A stretch of 64,000 bases of DNA. It comes from Lachnospiraceae bacterium. GTDB lineage: Bacteria; Bacillota; Clostridia; Lachnospirales; Lachnospiraceae. The position numbers and the translations under genes were made by a program. The stretch covers positions 1 to 64,000 of the forward strand of contig CAJTBO010000001.1 of assembly GCA_910573755.1 (NCBI GenBank), in the 5' to 3' direction. Under the pieces are notes generated by a model. That model was given only the letters and a program-made list of their open reading frames with translations. It had not been told where the DNA came from and searched no databases. Shown in pieces: positions 45,134 through 54,364 of the stretch; position 1 is the stretch's first letter, and the number at the start of each line of letters is the position of its first letter.

Positions 45134-46228
45134 CTACTTTCCTAACAACCTTTTTAACTGATCACTCCACAAATATCTCTTTGCATATATTCTTTCTGCC
45201 TGAAATTCCTCTTTTGTATTTATGATCTTAAAAAATATTTTCTCCGGAGAGTTCATTTCTATAAACTCTATGTGATCACGGAACCTCTCCCACCCCACAA
45301 ACCTCGTAGAAACAATCCTCTTCCCCGTCGCCAGATACTCTAAAATCTTAGACGGAAAATTATTCTGATTTTCCGGAAGTTCCATGTTCCGCGGATTTAC
45401 CAGCACATCCGCTCTCTGCAGTTCACTGATATATTCTTTATATGTCAGGTGGCCTTTATACTCTACCCTGTCATCTTTCTGAGCCGCATCCCTTACCGGC
45501 TGTTCCAGGTCTCCTTTGCCCGTTATCACAAGTCTGATATCCTGATCCCTGTTTTCTTTCATTGCCTCCAATAACAGATCAACACCTGTCACTCTCGATA
45601 ACAGCCCGGAATACATAAAAATAGTCGGCGCACCGCTCTCTTTCTCCTGATAGGTAAAACTGTCATAAAACTCCTGATCGATCCCGCCTTCCATCAGGAT
45701 AAATTTCTGTCCTTTTTTCAGGCGCTTTTCAGTATTTGCAGATAAACCTATCACCACATTATACTTTTGAAGTATTTTCGCCTGCAGACGGGCATATACT
45801 TTTCTCCCCACACTTTTAAAACTCTCCGGTCCGCTGAAATCAGCTAAAATCAACAGACTTTTCTTTAAATACTTTTTTGCCGTTTGAGGAAGAAAATAGT
45901 AACTGTAAAATATATTATAGCATATAACACAGTCGGTTGTCTTTATTAAATTCCCGACTGCCTTTCTGCACTTTCTTACCGCCTGATATGTCCCTCTCCA
46001 CCCGGAAGATTCCCTGATAATATATTTTTTGTCCTCCGTATCCTCCAGAGTATTTCTGAGTTTCTCCGGAACCGGGATTGCCACATAGGATACTGTAAGC
46101 ACTTCATGCCCCATCAGTCTCAGATTCTTTATCACATTATTCTGAAACCGGTTGCCCGCTGCAGAAATATTTTTAACCTGATACTCAATTTCCTCCGGAA
46201 CCATGATCCCGCAAAACAATATTCTCAA
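45134..46228 (-). CDS. GT4 glycosyltransferase
   Basis: A 364-residue GT-B enzyme. The N half shows ILFCGIMVPEEIEYQVK and CVICYNIFYSYYFLP; the C half has TIFMYSGLLSRVTGVDLLLEAM, the LVITGKGDLEQ strand, then ADVLVNPR and NNFPSKILEYLATGKRIVST, the donor-binding end. The FPSKILEYLATGK motif is the family's E-x7-E area in altered form. It is one of four successive GT4 genes (43.9-48.6 kb), which suggests stepwise assembly of a branched repeat unit. The sugar is unknown. Confidence 0.88.
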   Translation of the reverse strand: MRILFCGIMVPEEIEYQVKNISAAGNRFQNNVIKNLRLMGHEVLTVSYVAIPVPEKLRNTLEDTEDKKYIIRESSGWRGTYQAVRKCRKAVGNLIKTTDCVICYNIFYSYYFLPQTAKKYLKKSLLILADFSGPESFKSVGRKVYARLQAKILQKYNVVIGLSANTEKRLKKGQKFILMEGGIDQEFYDSFTYQEKESGAPTIFMYSGLLSRVTGVDLLLEAMKENRDQDIRLVITGKGDLEQPVRDAAQKDDRVEYKGHLTYKEYISELQRADVLVNPRNMELPENQNNFPSKILEYLATGKRIVSTRFVGWERFRDHIEFIEMNSPEKIFFKIINTKEEFQAERIYAKRYLWSDQLKRLLGK

Positions 46229-46274
46229 ACTTTCCTATCCTCCGACATAACATCCCTATCATATTTTTTCCTGC

Positions 46275-47414
46275 CTACCGTATGCTTTTTTTCGCAACAT
46301 CACTGTATAAGAACAGATGGCTGTTTCTTTTTGCCGCTGTTTTCATATGATCCAACCCCTGATAAGCTGCCGATAACTTATTCCTTATCTCCTCTGCGGA
46401 GTCCTCCTCCAGAAACAGTGCATTTCCGCCTAAATCAACATGCTCCGTCCCTTCCCACCTTTTTACAACAATCGGAATTCCCTGTCCAACAACCTGTTCC
46501 CAGAAAACGGAATGGCGACCGGGGAATACAGCCAGATCGGCCGCCGCAAACAATTCATACGCTTCTTTATTATTCAGCCAGCCGATGTATTTTACCCTTT
46601 CGCCGCACAACCGGTATAATTTTGTTTTCAGTTCCTCGACAACCGAACCAAAAACAAATAATTTTATATTGATATCCGCCATCTCACCTGCCGCCTCCAT
46701 CAGAAGTAATGTCTGCTGCTTGAACAGATCGATCTTACCTCCCGTTACGACCACAAAATCTTTTTCATCTATCCGGTACCTGTTTTTTGTCTTTTCTAAA
46801 ACTTCTTCCCGTTTCGCATACTCCACAAGGTCGTCATCCGCCGCCATCACCAGCAGTTCACATTTTTCCTCAGGCACACCATACATATCCTTCAAAAAAT
46901 CAACTCTCGCCGGCAGAACACCATAGAATTTTCTGACATATTTTTTTATCCTCTGCGCTCCGATTTTCCAGATTCCTCTATGAAGAAGGTTTTTGGAAAA
47001 CCAGTTTCTGGCACTGTTGCTGAAATCGCCATGATTATCGCAATATGCTGTCACATTTTTATGCCGCCTCAGATAATTACAGATCGTATTTACCTGCAGA
47101 AAACTCAGATCATGCACAAACAGAATATCCGGATTCTCCTTCTCAATGGCCCTGATCAGCCCCGGATATATTTTTAATTTTGCCTCAACCCCTGCATGGA
47201 ACAAAGAATCCAGACGGATCATTTTCACGCCGTCCTCATTGACATATCTCTCCCTGTCGCACAGTTCCATATTCCCTTCAGAATTCCATATCCATTTCGA
47301 TGCGATGACAGTTACATCATTCCCGTTTCTCTTCTGATACTTCGGCAGTAAATTATCCTGATAGCTCCAGCCGTCTGTAACGCACCCGCATAAACATACA
47401 TGTACAATCTTCAT
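46275..47414 (-). CDS. GT4 glycosyltransferase
   Basis: The ATG at 47414 (AGGAG five bases upstream) gives 379 residues starting KIVHVCLCGCVTDGWSYQDNLLPKYQ. Upstream codons are open but look non-coding in sense. The GT-B halves show NPDILFVHDLSFLQ, then VVTGGKIDLFKQQTLLLMEA, and AADLAVFPGRHSVFWEQVVGQGIPIVVKRW, with the donor-site Glu. The SYQDNLLPKY segment recurs in GT4 enzymes acting on peptidyl or lipid-linked glycans. It lies between two other GT4 genes of the operon. Confidence 0.87.
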   Translation of the reverse strand: MKIVHVCLCGCVTDGWSYQDNLLPKYQKRNGNDVTVIASKWIWNSEGNMELCDRERYVNEDGVKMIRLDSLFHAGVEAKLKIYPGLIRAIEKENPDILFVHDLSFLQVNTICNYLRRHKNVTAYCDNHGDFSNSARNWFSKNLLHRGIWKIGAQRIKKYVRKFYGVLPARVDFLKDMYGVPEEKCELLVMAADDDLVEYAKREEVLEKTKNRYRIDEKDFVVVTGGKIDLFKQQTLLLMEAAGEMADINIKLFVFGSVVEELKTKLYRLCGERVKYIGWLNNKEAYELFAAADLAVFPGRHSVFWEQVVGQGIPIVVKRWEGTEHVDLGGNALFLEEDSAEEIRNKLSAAYQGLDHMKTAAKRNSHLFLYSDVAKKSIR

Positions 47415-47457
47415 CCTGACTCCTGCTTTTCTGCTTTTTCGGATTAAGTGATATTTT

Positions 47458-48588
47458 TCACCCGAACATTTTCCGATACTGCTCCTCCGCTTCCTCCGCG
47501 CGGTACGCTCCCGCAAAAGCTATACACCGATCCGCCGCTTCCTGCTTCTCCTTTTTTGTCATCTCAGTATATTTTGTCACTATTTTTACGAAATCCTCCA
47601 ATGCCGTCTTTTCATCCAGCTTTACGTTTTCCCCGCATCCTTCCATCTTCTCTCCCGTCCATGGAGTTTTATCGCTGATCACAGGCACACATCCCCCAGT
47701 CAACGCCTCAAAGATAACATGCCCATAATTCTCCGCCATCGTCGGGAACAAAAACACATCATACCCTGAGAATATTTTTACAACCTGCTCCGCATCCGCC
47801 TCTCCCCTGTATTCCCACTTCACATTCTCAGGCAGCTTCTTCAATTCCTCATCACACTCTTCCCAATAAGAGACATCCTCCTTATTCCCGTAAATATCAA
47901 AAACAAGATTTCCTTTCACCTGCCGCAACACCTTCGCCGCAAACAGCAGATTTTTCTTTCTCGATATTCTGGAGAGAAAGATGACCCTGAGATTTCCCTC
48001 TTCCGTTTCCGCAATATGTGTTATCTCTTCCGGCTTTCGCGGCAGATCCTCCGCCAGATGGCACACTGCATCCTTCCCTGCTTCCCGCCTGATATCCTCC
48101 GCTTCTTCTTCGCTTGTCGCAGACCACTCCACATTTTTAAAATATCCCAGCCACTTCAGCAATATCATATACGCTTTCTTCTTGGGATACTTAATGTGAA
48201 AAGCCCCGGGCGAAAACAGCCCCATCGCCGCGATCACCACCCGACATCTGATCCTCCCCTGCTTTTTCAGTTTCAGCGTTGTCCTCGCATAATCGTTAAA
48301 ACACCCGCACAGGTATACCAAATCCGCCCCTTTAGCCAGACTCTCTACTGTCTCTCTATCAAATCCCCCCGGCTCCACATAATAAACCTTCACCGCCCCC
48401 ACTCTGTTCCAGTCTCTTACTTTAATACAGGAGTACGGCTTATCATCCCCATGATCCCTGTCCGCTGTCAGAATCCGAAAATCATATTCTTCTCCCAGCC
48501 TGTCCACAAGATTCTTAATACTTCTCACAGGTCCACCATCTTTATAGCCCGGCAGATATCTGCCCATAATAATCAGAATTTTTTTCAA
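47458..48588 (-). CDS. GT4 glycosyltransferase
   Basis: A 376-residue GT-B enzyme that opens ILIIMGRYLPGYKDGGPVRSIKNLV, with the glycine-rich GGPVRS loop of the acceptor domain. The C domain has VIFLSRISRKKNLLFAAKVL (the R-K phosphate-binding pair), and YDVFLFPTMAENYGHVIFEALTGGCVPVIS (E-x7-E donor site). This is a complete, canonical GT4 (WbdA/PimB class) enzyme. The GC content of this gene is visibly higher than in the 1-23 kb part. Confidence 0.9.
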   Translation of the reverse strand: MKKILIIMGRYLPGYKDGGPVRSIKNLVDRLGEEYDFRILTADRDHGDDKPYSCIKVRDWNRVGAVKVYYVEPGGFDRETVESLAKGADLVYLCGCFNDYARTTLKLKKQGRIRCRVVIAAMGLFSPGAFHIKYPKKKAYMILLKWLGYFKNVEWSATSEEEAEDIRREAGKDAVCHLAEDLPRKPEEITHIAETEEGNLRVIFLSRISRKKNLLFAAKVLRQVKGNLVFDIYGNKEDVSYWEECDEELKKLPENVKWEYRGEADAEQVVKIFSGYDVFLFPTMAENYGHVIFEALTGGCVPVISDKTPWTGEKMEGCGENVKLDEKTALEDFVKIVTKYTEMTKKEKQEAADRCIAFAGAYRAEEAEEQYRKMFG

Positions 48589-48706
48589 CTTTTCTTTTCC
48601 ACCTTGCCTGAGATCATTTCTCCTATATCTCTGAATTCACATCTTTCTTTAATCATATCTAAATATACCCCAGAATTATCTTAAAATTTATACAAACTTT
48701 CGCATT

Positions 48707-49558
48707 TTAAGCATCATTATTCTTTCCATTCTTCAGATATTCATATATCTTCGCATCCACCAGATACCTGTACCAGTAGGCCTGAAGAAAAGCATATATC
48801 TTTCCTTCCTTTCCATCCAAAAATCCCAGTTTAATATAATATCTGTAAATATAATATAAATGCGCCCGCACACCCATCGGCAGCTTATAATAAATACGAA
48901 ATTTGATAAATCGCTTGATGCCCGCCTTCCGGTTTAATTCTTTCCCGCTCTCCTGCCCTGTCACAGTATTCTGAATATAATCTTTCACTTCCCGGCTCGC
49001 ATACCAGTTATGCTTATCAATAAAATAAGTCAGATCCTTATAATCATGGTGCTCACAGTCCTCTTTTGCCTCTACGCTGCGCCCCTCGAAAAGCACGATA
49101 TGCTCGTCCATGTTCCGGTCTTCTATCGTACCTTTTCCGTATTTGAAAACCAGAAGTTTTCTGAACGGATAAATTCCCCCGTGCCGAAGCTTCCTCCCCA
49201 GAAAAGTCACCTCGAACCGAAGCACGATCCCGTTCACATCCGTATGCATATTTTCATTGCACAACTGCTCTATCTCTTTTCTCGAAGCGTCCGTCAGCCG
49301 CTCATCCGCATCGATTCGGAGCACCCACGCGGTTCTGATATCCGTCTCATTTAATCCATATAAAAACTGCTTTGAATAATTGATAAATTCATGTTTGCGG
49401 ACTTCCGCCCCCAGACCCTCTGCAATCTCGACTGTCCTGTCCGCGCTGAAACTGTCTATGACAATAATGCGCTTCGCCAGATCTTTAATGGAATTGATGC
49501 AGTCCGCAATATTCAGTTCCTCATTTTTTGTTAAGATAATCGCCGTTAAATCAATCAT
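48707..49558 (-). CDS. GT2 glycosyltransferase, WaaE/KdtX-like
   Basis: The 283-residue protein begins LTAIILTKNEELNIADCI, has IIVIDSFSADRTVEIA and the metal site VLRIDADERLT near residue 90, the marks of WaaE/KdtX-type GT2 enzymes (lipopolysaccharide core glucosyltransferases and capsule enzymes). The end is rich in Tyr/Arg and helical (LPMGVRAHLYYIYRYYI). Its start overlaps the acyltransferase stop by 8 bases. The 118 bases between its stop and the next gene downstream hold no gene. The sugar is unknown. Confidence 0.88.
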   Translation of the reverse strand: MIDLTAIILTKNEELNIADCINSIKDLAKRIIVIDSFSADRTVEIAEGLGAEVRKHEFINYSKQFLYGLNETDIRTAWVLRIDADERLTDASRKEIEQLCNENMHTDVNGIVLRFEVTFLGRKLRHGGIYPFRKLLVFKYGKGTIEDRNMDEHIVLFEGRSVEAKEDCEHHDYKDLTYFIDKHNWYASREVKDYIQNTVTGQESGKELNRKAGIKRFIKFRIYYKLPMGVRAHLYYIYRYYIKLGFLDGKEGKIYAFLQAYWYRYLVDAKIYEYLKNGKNNDA

Positions 49559-50576
49559 ATTCTTTCGTTTTCTTTTTCCCGATCATAAAGGGGAAATATC
49601 TCTGTATCAGTTCTATCGCCGGGATCTCTAAGACAATAAGCGCCAGATACAAAATTATCCCCGCCGCCCACTGCATGTTTTCTGAATAGCCGGCAATTCT
49701 TCCGCCAAAAGGATAGATGTAGCACATGAGGAAAATCGGATGCATCACCATGACGATAAGAGAATTTCTTCCAAAATAGCGCAGCACTTTCAGCCTTCTG
49801 TCCAATTTCCCATCCAATAGATACATCAGTATCAAAATACCGGATATGCTGCACACGTTGATCAGAACCGCCGGCCCAAGTCCCCTGAACTCTCCGCCGA
49901 AATAATTCATTTCACAGTCAAAATATTTCCAACCCGCAAATCCTGTCCCAAGCAATATTATCGCTGCTGCATAGCCGACTCTCAATTTAGGGATTATATA
50001 TCGCCCCAGAAAATACCCTCCCGCATAGAAAGCATAGCCTATCATAGTCCTTTTTGAAACAATTCCCAACGGATCGCTGTTCTGTGCCACAAGAAACGGT
50101 ATACTCCCCAATATAATCCCGCTGATTATATAGATAATATTCTCGTATTTTCCTCTCAGACAATAAAATAAAACTTCTACCAGAAAAAGCGTTGTCAAAA
50201 ACCAGACTGTTCCATTCCCCGTGATAAAAAACTCCGGCGCTTCCTGCCTGATAATTTCTTTTGTCAGATATCCCTGTATCCCCAGAACGGTAAATTTCAA
50301 AAAAGTATTGATACAGGAAAAAACAATATACGGAATAAGCAGACTTTTTGCTCTGCCGATAACCAATTCCCTGAATGAAAAGTTTTCCTCATGTCTTACT
50401 CCCGCTATATATCCCGAAATTACAAAAAATATTGTGACATGAAACGTTTTAATGTAAGACACTGCTGCATTAAATACCTGAAAATACTGAAACGCATGCT
50501 GCATAACGATCAGTAAAATCCCCAGTGCACGGGTATAATCCAGATAATCGAGTCTTGTCCTGTTCGTTTTCTCCAT
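49551..50576 (-). CDS. acyltransferase family 3 (membrane O-acyltransferase)
   Basis: An intact 341-residue member of the same family as the two broken genes at 8.9-10.6 and 20.6-21.8 kb. It has RLDYLDYTRALGILLIVMQHAFQYF with the catalytic His, TFHVTIFFVISGYIAG, and ten helices to FPFMIGKKKTK. It probably moves an acetyl group across the membrane onto a glycan sugar or lipid-linked unit. This is the only working copy in the window, so the other two loci would add or remove further acyl decorations. Confidence 0.9.
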   Translation of the reverse strand: MEKTNRTRLDYLDYTRALGILLIVMQHAFQYFQVFNAAVSYIKTFHVTIFFVISGYIAGVRHEENFSFRELVIGRAKSLLIPYIVFSCINTFLKFTVLGIQGYLTKEIIRQEAPEFFITGNGTVWFLTTLFLVEVLFYCLRGKYENIIYIISGIILGSIPFLVAQNSDPLGIVSKRTMIGYAFYAGGYFLGRYIIPKLRVGYAAAIILLGTGFAGWKYFDCEMNYFGGEFRGLGPAVLINVCSISGILILMYLLDGKLDRRLKVLRYFGRNSLIVMVMHPIFLMCYIYPFGGRIAGYSENMQWAAGIILYLALIVLEIPAIELIQRYFPFMIGKKKTKEYD

Positions 50577-50579
50577 TTT

Positions 50580-51350
50580 TTATCCCAGTACCCACTTCAC
50601 CGCTTCTATCGCCACGCATTCCCACCAGTACCATCTGCTATATCCGTTGTTCCTGTATATCCGATATCTGGCTTTTCCCCTTTGAATACATTTTTTTAAA
50701 TCCTTTTCATTGCTGGCGCCTCCCATCCTGAAATTCGCCAGAACTTCATTTAAAATCACTGTCTTCAGTCCCGCTTTCCTGATGCGCAAAACCAGATCCC
50801 AGTCGTCATGCACGCTTTCCAGTTTATACTGATATTTTTCATAAACTTTTTTTGTAATAAACGTAGTCGGGTGATTCCAGTCCCTGGAAACCGCCAGTTT
50901 CCTCAGCCTGGAACGCTTTATCATCTTCTCCTTCAGGTTTCCCTGCATATCTTCCTGCCAGATCCGCAGATCCGCGTAAAACATATCAAACGGATTTTTT
51001 TCATAGGTTTCAGCCACCCTCTGCATCGCATTTTCTTCATACCAGTCGTCGCTGTTGATAATGCCGATCAGCTCTCCTTTTGCCATACGAATACCTTTAT
51101 TCATGGCATCATAAATACCCTGATCCGGCTCGCTGACAATATGATAACTGATTCCTCTCTTTTCCAGCGCCTCCCTGTAAGATTCCGCTGTCTCCACGGT
51201 TTTATCCGAAGATTTTCCATCCACGATAATGTACTCAATACTGGGATATGTCTGTTTTAATATAGATTCAATTGTTGTACGAATAGTTTTCTCACTGTTA
51301 AAACTTGGAGTGATAATGCTGATCAATGGTTGAAGCGTGTCATTTTTCAT
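50580..51350 (-). CDS. GT2 glycosyltransferase (WcaA-like)
   Basis: In 256 residues a standard GT2 domain: ISIITPSFNSEKTIRTTIESIL, YIIVDGKSSDKTVE, MNKGIRMAKGELIGIINSDDWY (NSDDW metal site) and AVSRDWNHPTTFITKKVYE as the acceptor side. This pattern (Glyco_trans_2_6/PGL-like) is common in colanic acid WcaA and capsule enzymes. It stands 3 bases from the acyltransferase gene and 34 bases after the ATPase gene, so it is co-transcribed with the glycan genes. Confidence 0.9.
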   Translation of the reverse strand: MKNDTLQPLISIITPSFNSEKTIRTTIESILKQTYPSIEYIIVDGKSSDKTVETAESYREALEKRGISYHIVSEPDQGIYDAMNKGIRMAKGELIGIINSDDWYEENAMQRVAETYEKNPFDMFYADLRIWQEDMQGNLKEKMIKRSRLRKLAVSRDWNHPTTFITKKVYEKYQYKLESVHDDWDLVLRIRKAGLKTVILNEVLANFRMGGASNEKDLKKCIQRGKARYRIYRNNGYSRWYWWECVAIEAVKWVLG

Positions 51351-51384
51351 ATGTACCGCACACTCTCTTTCGGCAATTGCTCTC

Positions 51385-52998
51385 TTATAAAATTTTGTGA
51401 ATCAGAGGATTGGGCGGAATCTCTTTCTCGATCCTGCATATCTTATCCCTGAAGCAATATAACTTTGCCCCCTGATAGCGATCAAGCTCAAGGGTATCCC
51501 TGTTATTAATTTTATTTCTGATTTTAAGCCATGTCATATAATCGGGAAATTTTAAGGCTGCCTTATTTGCTGTCGTAATCAGATATAATTTTATATCCTT
51601 ATATTTGTATTTGTCGTTCAGAAAGATTGTTTTATACTCTTCCTGCATAAATCGATACATTGCCGTATCAAACTTTTCTTCGATTTCTGTCGTCGTATAA
51701 AATTCAGTAAAACTCTTTTTCCCTTTTCTGCACATGAAAACAGGTGCATACATATCAATATCCAGTTCTTTTCCGAGAATCAGGTTATTCAGCTCATTAA
51801 ATACATAATTACTGTGAGATGCCATGACAAGTTTTACATTTTGTTTTATCAGTTTTACAAAAATTTTTATAAGTTCTACCTGATTTTTAGGGTGAAGATG
51901 CGCTTCAGGTTCTTCTATAAATATAATTGAGGTGGGGCATATCGTTCTTCGAGTCACTCCCTGCCTGTTAAGCACTGCCCTCTCTTTTTTCACAATATAT
52001 TTCAGGTATGCTGTAACAGGTGATATCTCTGAAACCATAGATGATACATCACTCATCTCTAACGCATAATCCGTATCTTTCTCATTATAAATAATATTTT
52101 TCTTTTTATTGTCATACAAAACTTCCCCCTTGAGAATCTCTCCCTCAATTTCAGCGGCAAGTTCTGTGAAATGTTTATATCCGTCGCTTTTGACCGCAGA
52201 TAATTCCATATAGTAATCTGAAATCGGCTCCGGTATGCTCGGAATCTGAATTTTTCCTTTAATGCTTGCCCTGTTTTGAGATAGCTGCGCTAATATCGGA
52301 CCGAAGGAATTCATTCCCGTATCAATACCGGATCTTGAAGCCGGTAAAAAATATACATAATTAGTGATTTTCGATATTTCTTCCGCAAACTTTTTCTGTA
52401 TCTCCCGTTCCTTCTCTCCTATGATCTGTATTGGAGTCTCCACTTTATTACCGTAAACATAAATGTCAAATCTGTCTTTACAGTTTCTGGATTTATGGAA
52501 ATCCGAACTCGTTTTTTTCAAATAAACCGGCTTCATTGGAATACATAGTTCTATTTTCTGTTCCTGCAGATAAATTATAAAACACCATCCGTCTTCCTCT
52601 TCCAGACGGATGTAGGGTTTCTCTTCCAATATTCTGGAAAACGTTCCAAACGTATTTTCCAGTGAGTCAAGCCATTCTGAAAGCCATTCCTTCTCCAGCC
52701 TTCTTGCGTAGAGTTCCAATAACATATCTGTAATGTTCTTTTCCCACACATCTTTGTCATCGACAAACTCACTGATCATCTGCAGTATTCGATAATCATC
52801 CTGATAATATCTTTTATATCCGGCATAATATACAAGCGGCTTGGAAGTATATACCAACATCTTTTTTAAAAATAAATATACCACCTGCATGGCATAAGAT
52901 TTTCCGATATTATTATCGCCGTATATAATGGACAGACTTTTTTGCAAATCCAATTCACACTTCCCAATCGGTCCCCAATTACCAATCTGTATTTTCAT
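51385..52998 (-). CDS. AAA/OLD-like ATPase, possible defence protein
   Basis: The ATG at 52998 (GAGG eight bases upstream) gives 537 residues. It is an ABC-type AAA ATPase: the first strand KIQIGNWGPIGKCELDL, Walker A SIIYGDNNIGKSYAMQ, a long helical insert, and Walker B SIIFIEEPEAHLHPKNQVELI, with the VKLVMASHSNYVFNEL H-loop after it. These are marks of OLD/RecF-like ATPases. No TOPRIM nuclease domain is evident after residue 420; the last 120 residues are unassigned. Relatives occur in anti-phage systems. Nothing in it suggests a role in glycan making, so it may be cargo with the zinc-ribbon gene. Confidence 0.8.
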   Translation of the reverse strand: MKIQIGNWGPIGKCELDLQKSLSIIYGDNNIGKSYAMQVVYLFLKKMLVYTSKPLVYYAGYKRYYQDDYRILQMISEFVDDKDVWEKNITDMLLELYARRLEKEWLSEWLDSLENTFGTFSRILEEKPYIRLEEEDGWCFIIYLQEQKIELCIPMKPVYLKKTSSDFHKSRNCKDRFDIYVYGNKVETPIQIIGEKEREIQKKFAEEISKITNYVYFLPASRSGIDTGMNSFGPILAQLSQNRASIKGKIQIPSIPEPISDYYMELSAVKSDGYKHFTELAAEIEGEILKGEVLYDNKKKNIIYNEKDTDYALEMSDVSSMVSEISPVTAYLKYIVKKERAVLNRQGVTRRTICPTSIIFIEEPEAHLHPKNQVELIKIFVKLIKQNVKLVMASHSNYVFNELNNLILGKELDIDMYAPVFMCRKGKKSFTEFYTTTEIEEKFDTAMYRFMQEEYKTIFLNDKYKYKDIKLYLITTANKAALKFPDYMTWLKIRNKINNRDTLELDRYQGAKLYCFRDKICRIEKEIPPNPLIHKIL

Positions 52999-53031
52999 AT
53001 ACCTCACCCTCTATATGTTTCAGCGATCAAT

Positions 53032-53328
53032 TTATATATCAAAAAATCGAATGACCGGATCGTTGATTTTGCTTTTCCCGGTTTCCATGGAATCTGACAC
53101 TTCTGCTTTTGAATTGCTCTCTAATGCCCCTGCCGGATATTCCGTAGCGGAAAAGCCCCCATACAAAATATTCCCGCACTTTGGACATTCCTGTTCTCCT
53201 TCTCCATGATACCAGACACATTCTCCCTGCGGTCTCTCCGAAACATCTACTATTTCAAATTCCCACTCCATATAAAACTCTTTACGGCATTCACCGCATA
53301 CACATTTTGACGGTTCGATCTTAACCAT
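53032..53328 (-). CDS. small zinc-ribbon protein, partner of the ATPase?
   Basis: A 98-residue protein with two metal-binding knuckles, CVCGEC near residues 9-14 and CPKCG near 48-52, forming a zinc ribbon; the tail is acidic (DPVIRFFDI). It lies 33 bases upstream of the ATPase gene and just 1 base after the epimerase stop. Function is unknown. It could hold DNA or the ATPase, or sense metal, but no direct evidence exists. Confidence 0.6.
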   Translation of the reverse strand: MVKIEPSKCVCGECRKEFYMEWEFEIVDVSERPQGECVWYHGEGEQECPKCGNILYGGFSATEYPAGALESNSKAEVSDSMETGKSKINDPVIRFFDI

Positions 53329-53329
53329 T

Positions 53330-54223
53330 TTAAACGCCCTTTTCCATATCTTTCAGCGATTCCCTCAGGGAATACCTGCAATATTCTGATTCCAGCACAT
53401 CCAATTCCCTGTCATATTCCAAACTTCCAAACACCTTATTTACATACCCTGTAAAATGAGAAAACACTTTTAAAATCCCGGAAAATCCCGGTATCAGTGC
53501 AATTTTCTTTCCCCTCTGTTCTCCTAAAATCTTTACCAGTTCACTAGTAGATACCACCTCTTCGTTCTGGGGACAAATGATCCCCCCCAGTTCCCCCTCC
53601 ACCGCAATCCTGAGCAGTTCGCACAGATTTTTAATATAGAGCATACTTCTCCTGTTTTCTATTTTCGGAAATATCAGCGTCTTCTCCGAAAGTTTTTTCA
53701 GCTTCGGAAAATTTCCTTTAGAATCCTTCCCGTAAATCATGGGAAGCCTCAATATAAGTATATGGAAACTGTCCGAAAGATTTCCGGCCTGAAGCGCCAG
53801 AACAGCCTGTTCCCCCTGTAATTTGCTGTCCCCGTAAAAGTTAGCCGGAGCCGGCTTCGTCTCTTCTGTGATCTTTTTTTCTTTCCCGATCGCCGCACTG
53901 TCTCCATAGACAATGACGGAGCTCAGATAAATGAACTGCTTTACGCCGTCCTTTTTCGCTTTCTCTGCCGCTCTTTTGGCCAGATCCCGGTTGATTCTGT
54001 AGTATCGTCTCTTTGTCTCTTCATTTGCATGGTTTACATCCACATGGGCAAGTCCCGCCACATGCAGAACGGTATCATATCCCGTCCAGCTCTCTTCCTC
54101 CCAACCCTCTTCCTTTAAAGATATTTTCTCTGTCTCAATAGCCGCATCCGGCATTTCTCTTATATATTCTTCAAACGAATTTCCGATGTAACTGTTCAAT
54201 CCGGTAATTAATACCCTTTTCAT
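53330..54223 (-). CDS. NAD-dependent epimerase/4-keto reductase (WbpV-like)
   Basis: The 297-residue short-chain dehydrogenase-type enzyme has VLITGLNSYIG (NAD loop), VLHVAGLAHVD, the YLSSVIVYGD strand and the catalytic YxxxK in NFYGDSK. It is short and lacks a long C-terminal region, as in WbpV/WreQ reductases that turn UDP-4-keto-6-deoxy-GlcNAc into UDP-QuiNAc. It stands next to a PglC-size transferase and a WbpM-like dehydratase, the order known for QuiNAc loci. A G7 run (53582-53588) encodes Gly-Gly in ELGGIICP, in frame. FucNAc instead of QuiNAc is possible. Confidence 0.85.
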   Translation of the reverse strand: MKRVLITGLNSYIGNSFEEYIREMPDAAIETEKISLKEEGWEEESWTGYDTVLHVAGLAHVDVNHANEETKRRYYRINRDLAKRAAEKAKKDGVKQFIYLSSVIVYGDSAAIGKEKKITEETKPAPANFYGDSKLQGEQAVLALQAGNLSDSFHILILRLPMIYGKDSKGNFPKLKKLSEKTLIFPKIENRRSMLYIKNLCELLRIAVEGELGGIICPQNEEVVSTSELVKILGEQRGKKIALIPGFSGILKVFSHFTGYVNKVFGSLEYDRELDVLESEYCRYSLRESLKDMEKGV

Positions 54224-54364
54224 ATTCGGTTTCCATATCCCCGCATTCTTTCTGCTTTTCCACTTCTTTCGTATTCACTCCGCTTCGCAATTCTTACTCC
54301 GGCTTCCGATACTTTCTTTTGCCCGCCTTCCACTCCCTCTGCCGGTATATTGCTTCCCGGATTC

